NCBI RefSeq assembly: GCF_009746585.1
Contig: NZ_WRPO01000005.1
Location: 124,001 to 188,000 of the forward strand
DNA from: Novosphingobium aquimarinum
Lineage (GTDB): Bacteria > Pseudomonadota > Alphaproteobacteria > Sphingomonadales > Sphingomonadaceae
DNA length: 64,000 nucleotides
Reading direction: 5' to 3'
This document shows positions 59,417 through 64,000 of the stretch, one piece after another (the first letter of the stretch is position 1; each line of letters opens with the position of its first letter). The position numbers and the translations under genes are program-made. The notes beneath the pieces were generated by a model. It saw only the letters and a program-made list of their open reading frames with translations. It was not told where the DNA came from and did not search any database.

Positions 59417-62251
59417 TCAGAAGCGGACGCGGATTCCTCCGACATAATACCGGCCGATCTTGTCGAACATCTGCGAATTGGCGATCGTGGGCTGCACGAT
59501 GAAGTTGGGCGCTATCGGCGGATCGACGTCGAACAGGTTGTCGATCTTGCCGTATAGCTCGACGGCGTCGGTGATTTTGTAGGCTGCCGAGATGTTCGTG
59601 TAGAGGCGGCCGTCGATGTTGTTCTGATCCGCCGGCAGGTTCACGTCGTCGACATAGAAGGACCGAAACTTGCCGCCGCCAAGATAGCGGAAGAACAGCC
59701 CCGCCCTGAAGCGGTCGAGATCGTAAGTGAGATCAAGGTTCGCCTTCCACTCCGGCTGTCCGGCGTAGTCGGTCGCAAGATCGCCGACGTAATCGACCGT
59801 GCCGCCCTCGGTTCCGAGATAGAGCTTGTCCACCCAGTTGACGATCACTCGCGTTCCGAACGTCCCGGGGCCGATGTCACGGCGGTAGGATGCTTCGAAA
59901 TCGATACCCGAGGTACCCGCGACATTGGCGTTGATCAAAGTCGCCTGGACCGATTGGATCAGGTTATCCGAACCCAGCGTGATGAAATCGCAATAGCTTT
60001 GGATGTTCTGCTCGAAGCAGTTGCTGATGATCGTCCCCGAAGGAAGCGTGGTGATCGCATCCTTGATCTTGATCTTGTAGTAGTCGATCGAGAGGTTCAA
60101 TCCCGGCACGAAGACTGGCTGATAGACCACGCCGAACGACAGCGTATCGGCCTTCTCCGGATCCAGATCGGGGTTTCCTCCCGTCAGTGATGTTATGAAG
60201 TAGGATGGCGGGATCCCATTGGTGCCGTTCGACCGGGGATCATTCTCGCCGCGAATAACCTGGTTCTGCCCCGAAAACAGTTCGTAGACGTTTGCCGCCC
60301 GGATATCGCGCGACTTGACGCCGCGGAAGCGCAAGCCCCGCACCGGCGAATAGTTTACGCCGATTTTCCAGGGCACAACACCGCCGCTGGAGCTGTAGTC
60401 GGCGTATCGGACCGCGGCATTGACTTCCAGGTTCTCGGCAAACGGCTTGTCTTTCAGCAACGGAACAAGGACTTCGCCATAGATTTCCTTGACGTTGATC
60501 TTGCCGCTGAAAGACTGCTGATTGATCGAGCGCCAGCCCCGGGCTTCCGAAATCGGATCGGAGACCGAGACGATCTTTTCTCGGCGCATCTCGCCGCCAA
60601 AGGCCACGGCTACCGGGCCGGCCCAGGTCGACAAGGGCTCACCGCGAAAGTTCAGGCCGACAACATCCTGATCCATGTCGGCATCGTAGAAGGAAGTGCC
60701 GCGATAGTAATCGAGCGCAGCATTGCTGATCGATCCGACGCCAAAGACGTTGGCCGGTTGGCACGCAGGATCATTGTTATTCGGGTTGGCATCGGCATTG
60801 ATACGGCAGACCGGCTGGCCCGTATTGGGATCGATGACGGAATCCACGGCGTTGAACCAGCGACTTTCGACGCGGTTGTTGACCGATTCCTGGTAAAACG
60901 AATTGCGCGAGATCTGGCCGTAAGCGTCCCACTCCCAGCCCCCGAAACTGCCCTTCGCTCCGATCGCGTAGCGGCTGACATCGGTCTTGGAATTGTTCTC
61001 GGCTTCGCCGTCGTCGAAAAGCTGGATCCTGCCGAATTTGAACGACGACAGATTGTTCGCGTCCATGATGTCTCTGATCGATTGCGGCAGATAGGCGTTA
61101 TCGCGTTTGATCGTGAGATTGCCATTGTCGTAGTTCGGGGCCAGATCGGACTCCACGTCGACGTGGCTGACCAGGACGTCGGCCCATAGGCTCACCGTGT
61201 CCGAAGCCTCGAACGACAGGCGACCAAACCCGGAATAGCGGGTGATATAAACGCCGATGTTGCTGAGGTCGCCGACGTTCACGCCATCGCCACCCAGTTG
61301 AAAAACGGGGCCGACCAGATCGCCGAACTGGAACGGTTGCGGTGTGCCGCCGGGTCCGAACTGGATGCCGTAGAGCGGGCTGCTGGCGGGTTCGACGATC
61401 AGACCCCCGAACGTCATTTTCGAAAAGGTCGCCCCATCGACGATTTGCTGCAGCGTATCGCAGCAACCCGCGGGGTTGGTGAACAAGACGGATTGGCCGC
61501 GGCCCCAGGGCCGAGAATCGACGCGAGTCTGTCCGGTATTGCGATAGAAATCGCCCGATACCGTCACGCGTAGGCGATCGTCCATCAACCCACTGCCGAA
61601 CGCGGCCGACAGGATCGGCCGCTTGAAGTCGCCATATTTGGACTCGCCGTAGGAGGCATCGATCTTCAAGCCGTCGAAATTCTTGTCGAGCGAGAAATTG
61701 ACCACGCCGGCGACGGCGTCGGAGCCATAGGCCGCCGAGGCGCCGCCGGTGACGACTTCGACGCCGTTCAACAAGGCCACGGGGAAGATATTGGTGTCGA
61801 TTCCGCCGAACGGGCTGGTCGCGGCAAGGCGGCGCCCGTCCAGCAGGACGAGCGTCTTTTCCCGGCCGAGCGCACGAAGGTCGGGTTGGTTCTGGCCCAC
61901 CGGTTCCGACGAGCGCCCGATATTCCAGTTCATGCGAAGTTGCGGAATGTCGGCGGCCAGCTCTGCAACCGCACCAAATGCGCGGTCTTCGATCTGCTGT
62001 TCGCTGATCGTCGTGATCGGCGTGGGCGCAGTAAAGCCCTGGCCAAGCCGCGATCCCGTTACCAGGATTTCGGCAGAAGCCGGCGCCGTATTGCCGGTCG
62101 TGTCCGCATTTGCGTCCTCGGCGATTGCCGGATCCGTCTCCTGCGCGATTGCCGGCGCGGCGACCAGCGTACCCAGCGCAAGGGCTGCCACGCTTGCATG
62201 GCGCATCCAGCGCGCCATCGATAGACCCATTGATTCTGTAGCGATGGACAT
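59417..62251 (-). CDS. TonB-dependent receptor, third in the catabolic cluster
   Basis: 944 residues from the ATG at 62251 with GGGAGG upstream. The signal peptide ends VAAPAIAQETD; the TonB box region is SAEILVTGSRL and the plug has ALGREKTLVLLDGRR and VTGGASAAYGSDAVAGVVNFSL. It ends GGIRVRF with the terminal Phe of barrel proteins. It contains several Cys (GCCDTL) in a surface-loop region. Its placement ahead of an MFS permease gives a complete outer-to-inner membrane import route. Confidence 0.93.
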   Translation of the reverse strand: MSIATESMGLSMARWMRHASVAALALGTLVAAPAIAQETDPAIAEDANADTTGNTAPASAEILVTGSRLGQGFTAPTPITTISEQQIEDRAFGAVAELAADIPQLRMNWNIGRSSEPVGQNQPDLRALGREKTLVLLDGRRLAATSPFGGIDTNIFPVALLNGVEVVTGGASAAYGSDAVAGVVNFSLDKNFDGLKIDASYGESKYGDFKRPILSAAFGSGLMDDRLRVTVSGDFYRNTGQTRVDSRPWGRGQSVLFTNPAGCCDTLQQIVDGATFSKMTFGGLIVEPASSPLYGIQFGPGGTPQPFQFGDLVGPVFQLGGDGVNVGDLSNIGVYITRYSGFGRLSFEASDTVSLWADVLVSHVDVESDLAPNYDNGNLTIKRDNAYLPQSIRDIMDANNLSSFKFGRIQLFDDGEAENNSKTDVSRYAIGAKGSFGGWEWDAYGQISRNSFYQESVNNRVESRWFNAVDSVIDPNTGQPVCRINADANPNNNDPACQPANVFGVGSISNAALDYYRGTSFYDADMDQDVVGLNFRGEPLSTWAGPVAVAFGGEMRREKIVSVSDPISEARGWRSINQQSFSGKINVKEIYGEVLVPLLKDKPFAENLEVNAAVRYADYSSSGGVVPWKIGVNYSPVRGLRFRGVKSRDIRAANVYELFSGQNQVIRGENDPRSNGTNGIPPSYFITSLTGGNPDLDPEKADTLSFGVVYQPVFVPGLNLSIDYYKIKIKDAITTLPSGTIISNCFEQNIQSYCDFITLGSDNLIQSVQATLINANVAGTSGIDFEASYRRDIGPGTFGTRVIVNWVDKLYLGTEGGTVDYVGDLATDYAGQPEWKANLDLTYDLDRFRAGLFFRYLGGGKFRSFYVDDVNLPADQNNIDGRLYTNISAAYKITDAVELYGKIDNLFDVDPPIAPNFIVQPTIANSQMFDKIGRYYVGGIRVRF

Positions 62252-62493
62252 CCCGTAAACCTCCCAGGTCATCGTTAGGCTAGGCCCGCAAAAAGACGAT
62301 CAGGACAGGATCGCAATCACTGCCTTGCCCGTGCGGATCGAGGTCAGGGGCGTTCTTCGCGTTGCCTAATCCCGAATGGCCGGTGATTATTTCACACATT
62401 TGTCTATTGCAAGTGGGATTATACAAAAACGAATAGAATTTGACATTGGGCCGGATGGGTGGTCCACGTTAAGCAGCGCTGGGAGAGATAAAA
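62252..62493. other. Divergent promoter region
   Basis: 242 bases between the TonB receptor (minus) and the MFS permease (plus), AT-rich around 62390-62440. It contains shared motif site C and, just before it, TTGTCTATTGCAAGTGGGAT (62400-62419), a second weak relative of site A. No gene is seen. Confidence 0.5.
62419..62434. promoter_or_regulatory. Shared cluster motif, site C (shortened)
   Basis: TTATACA-A-AAACGAAT has the same first seven and last eight bases as site B, with a one-base instead of a five-base middle. It lies in the divergent promoter region of the third receptor and the fourth permease. Confidence 0.45.
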
Positions 62494-63876
62494 TTGGCAG
62501 GTCCGAAACCAGATCAGGGCGCATGGTCGCCCGACACCATGAGCCCCTATCAGTACATGGTCATAGCCTTGTGCTTCCTGGCTAATGTGACCGACGGGTT
62601 TGACGTCGTCTCGCTGGCGCTGGCTGCTCCGGTGCTGTCGCGCGAGTGGACGATCGATCCCGCCATGATGGGGGCGCTTTTCAGTGCGGCCGCGGTTGGC
62701 CTGACGGTAGGCGCCTTCGTCGTCGCGCCGCAGGCAGATAGGATCGGACGTCGGCCTGTCATGATCGGGGCCGTTGCCTGCCTCGCGCTTACGCTGACGG
62801 TAACCGGTCTTGCAACGGCGATATGGCAGCTGCTGGTTCTGCGGTTCGTCACCGGAATTGCGCTCGGCACGCTGGTCGTCTGCCTCAACACCACAGTGGC
62901 CGAATATGCCAGTCGCGAGAGGCGCAACATCTGTCTGGCAGTGCTGCACATGGGTTTTACCCTGGGGATGATTCTCGGAAGCGGGATCGCCGCGCTTGTG
63001 TTGGAAACGATCGGGTGGCGTTCGATCTTCTTCGCTGCCGGCGCCCTCAATTTCGTGGTGTTTTTCGGGGCGATCTTCCTGCTGGGCGAGTCGCCGGTAT
63101 TCCTCGCCACCCGCCGGCGCCCATCGGATCTCCTAAAATTGAACCGTATCGGCGATCGGATGCGCATTCCCTCGCTTGCCGAACTCGTCAGTCCGATAAC
63201 GCAATCCGCATCGGAGAAGGCCGGCGGCAAGATGAAGCTCCTGCTGGCCGGCGACTTGCGTCAACGCACGATCCTGCTGTGGGTCGCATCGCTGACGTAT
63301 GCGATCGTCGGCTACTTCCTGATGAACTGGAAGCCGACGATCCTGAACAACGCCGGCCTCTCGCCCACTCTGGCGGCGGCCAGCGGCATGATCACCGGTG
63401 CCTGCGGATCGCTCGGTCACCTCGCCATGGGTCTATGGGCGCGCAAGGCAGGCGAGGGGCGGTTGACTGCGATCTTCTTCGCCTGCGCAGCGGTGACCTT
63501 GGTGATATTCGGGCTTCAGCCCCCGAACCCGATCTTTCTGTTGGCTATGGCGGGTATCACGACGTTCTTCGTCGTGGGCGCCTATACCGGGATCTTCCTC
63601 GTCACGGTGATCATGTACCCGCCATCGGTGCAGAATACCGGAATGGGCTTCGTCGTCGGCTTCGGGCGTATCGGCGCCATCATCGGGCCGATGATCGGAG
63701 GCTTCCTTCTGAGCGCCGGCTTCGACCGCATGGCGACGTATTTTATCTTTTCTGCCATTGCCGTCATTCCTGCAGTCACGATGCATTTGGCAAACCGCAT
63801 CGCGCTGCGCGATCTGAGCAGCGGTGGCCCTGCAGTAGGAGTGTCCGATGACGAGCGCGCAGCCAGAGCTGTTTGA
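62494..63876 (+). CDS. MFS transporter, AAHS/benzoate-type
   Basis: 460 residues from a TTG start with GGGAGAG seven bases ahead. Helix 1 contains NVTDGFDVVSLALAAPVL and the following loop APQADRIGRRPVM, as in aromatic-acid symporters. It resembles the permease at 57975 along its whole length. Its end overlaps the start of the amidohydrolase at 63848 by 29 bases, so the two are probably translated together. Confidence 0.9.
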   Translation: MAGPKPDQGAWSPDTMSPYQYMVIALCFLANVTDGFDVVSLALAAPVLSREWTIDPAMMGALFSAAAVGLTVGAFVVAPQADRIGRRPVMIGAVACLALTLTVTGLATAIWQLLVLRFVTGIALGTLVVCLNTTVAEYASRERRNICLAVLHMGFTLGMILGSGIAALVLETIGWRSIFFAAGALNFVVFFGAIFLLGESPVFLATRRRPSDLLKLNRIGDRMRIPSLAELVSPITQSASEKAGGKMKLLLAGDLRQRTILLWVASLTYAIVGYFLMNWKPTILNNAGLSPTLAAASGMITGACGSLGHLAMGLWARKAGEGRLTAIFFACAAVTLVIFGLQPPNPIFLLAMAGITTFFVVGAYTGIFLVTVIMYPPSVQNTGMGFVVGFGRIGAIIGPMIGGFLLSAGFDRMATYFIFSAIAVIPAVTMHLANRIALRDLSSGGPAVGVSDDERAARAV

Positions 63877-64000
63877 CGCGCACGCCCATTTCTTCTCTTC
63901 CGATTGCGCGCGCTATCCCATCGATGTGACGGGAGCGCGGGAAGGGGAGGAGGCCATTCGCAAGCGCATCGCAGCAGATCCTCTGGACGAAGAGACACTG
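63848..64000 (+). CDS. Amidohydrolase (family 2), N-terminal part
   Basis: The first 51 residues are visible before the right edge; AGGAG precedes the ATG. LFDAHAHFFSSDCARYPIDVTGAREGEE aligns almost residue by residue with the start of the mature part of the lipoprotein-type enzyme at 45087 (LYDTHAHFFSDD...), so they are close paralogues. This copy has no signal peptide and should be cytoplasmic. The rest lies outside the window. Confidence 0.87.
   Translation, partial: MTSAQPELFDAHAHFFSSDCARYPIDVTGAREGEEAIRKRIAADPLDEETL

Noticed and set aside
1..64000. CRISPR arrays, rRNA and tRNA genes
   Set aside because: No regularly spaced repeats and no tRNA- or rRNA-like stretches were noticed by eye; a covariance-model search was not possible here.

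Overview
The window is GC-rich DNA of a sphingomonad-like alphaproteobacterium. The evidence is GC-ending codon use, four large TonB-dependent receptors, several aromatic-acid-type MFS transporters, and a Trb-type conjugation cluster of the kind carried by integrative elements of this group. No rRNA, tRNA or CRISPR array was seen.

Region 1 (1-23450) is the body of a conjugative element, an ICE or a conjugative plasmid, running off the left edge. It holds a partial ParB-like gene, small element genes (including DUF736 and a zinc-finger protein), a VirD2-like DUF3363 relaxase with a candidate oriT upstream, and the transfer operon traG-CopG-trbB-C-D-E-J-L-F-G-I followed by DUF2274 and an AlpA/excisionase-like gene. 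No integrase, entry-exclusion gene or attachment site is visible. An accessory cassette (5952-10959) sits between the relaxase and the transfer operon. On the plus strand it has a MazG-like protein and a uracil-DNA-glycosylase-like protein. On the minus strand, in transcription order, it has an acyl-carrier-protein-like gene, an XRE regulator, an ImmA/IrrE metalloprotease whose C-terminus looks like a chagasin (I42) cysteine-protease inhibitor, a papain-like protease and a thymidylate-synthase-like protein. The inhibitor-like domain lies directly beside its expected target class, and the set also joins pyrimidine/DNA enzymes to a protease switch. This is the best candidate for an undescribed system here, probably defence or element maintenance.

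Region 2 (23450-37100) is chromosomal-type cargo: a hypothetical gene, a secreted protein, a DCC/DUF393 plus HTTM membrane pair, a GT2 glycosyltransferase fused to DUF2141, an ECF sigma factor with a truncated FecR remnant and a perfect 20-bp palindrome, an endonuclease/exonuclease/phosphatase-family protein, a membrane protein plus GT4 glycosyltransferase, and a TonB receptor with a PhoD-like phosphatase.

Region 3 (37226-64000, open at the right edge) is a catabolic and uptake cluster: a PaaI-like thioesterase, a substrate-binding lipoprotein, three TonB receptors (two in tandem), four MFS permeases, three amidohydrolases, a SnoaL-like protein, an NHL propeller, two MetE-like zinc methyltransferase homologues, a MarR regulator, two carboxymuconolactone-decarboxylase-like proteins, an HpcH/HpaI aldolase, an HSL-type hydrolase, and a cytochrome c/GlcG pair. 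Several divergent or leader regions share a motif close to TTATACATTTGCAAACGAAT, suggesting one regulon, perhaps under the MarR protein. The substrate cannot be deduced; an aromatic or lactone-like carboxylic acid would fit the families.
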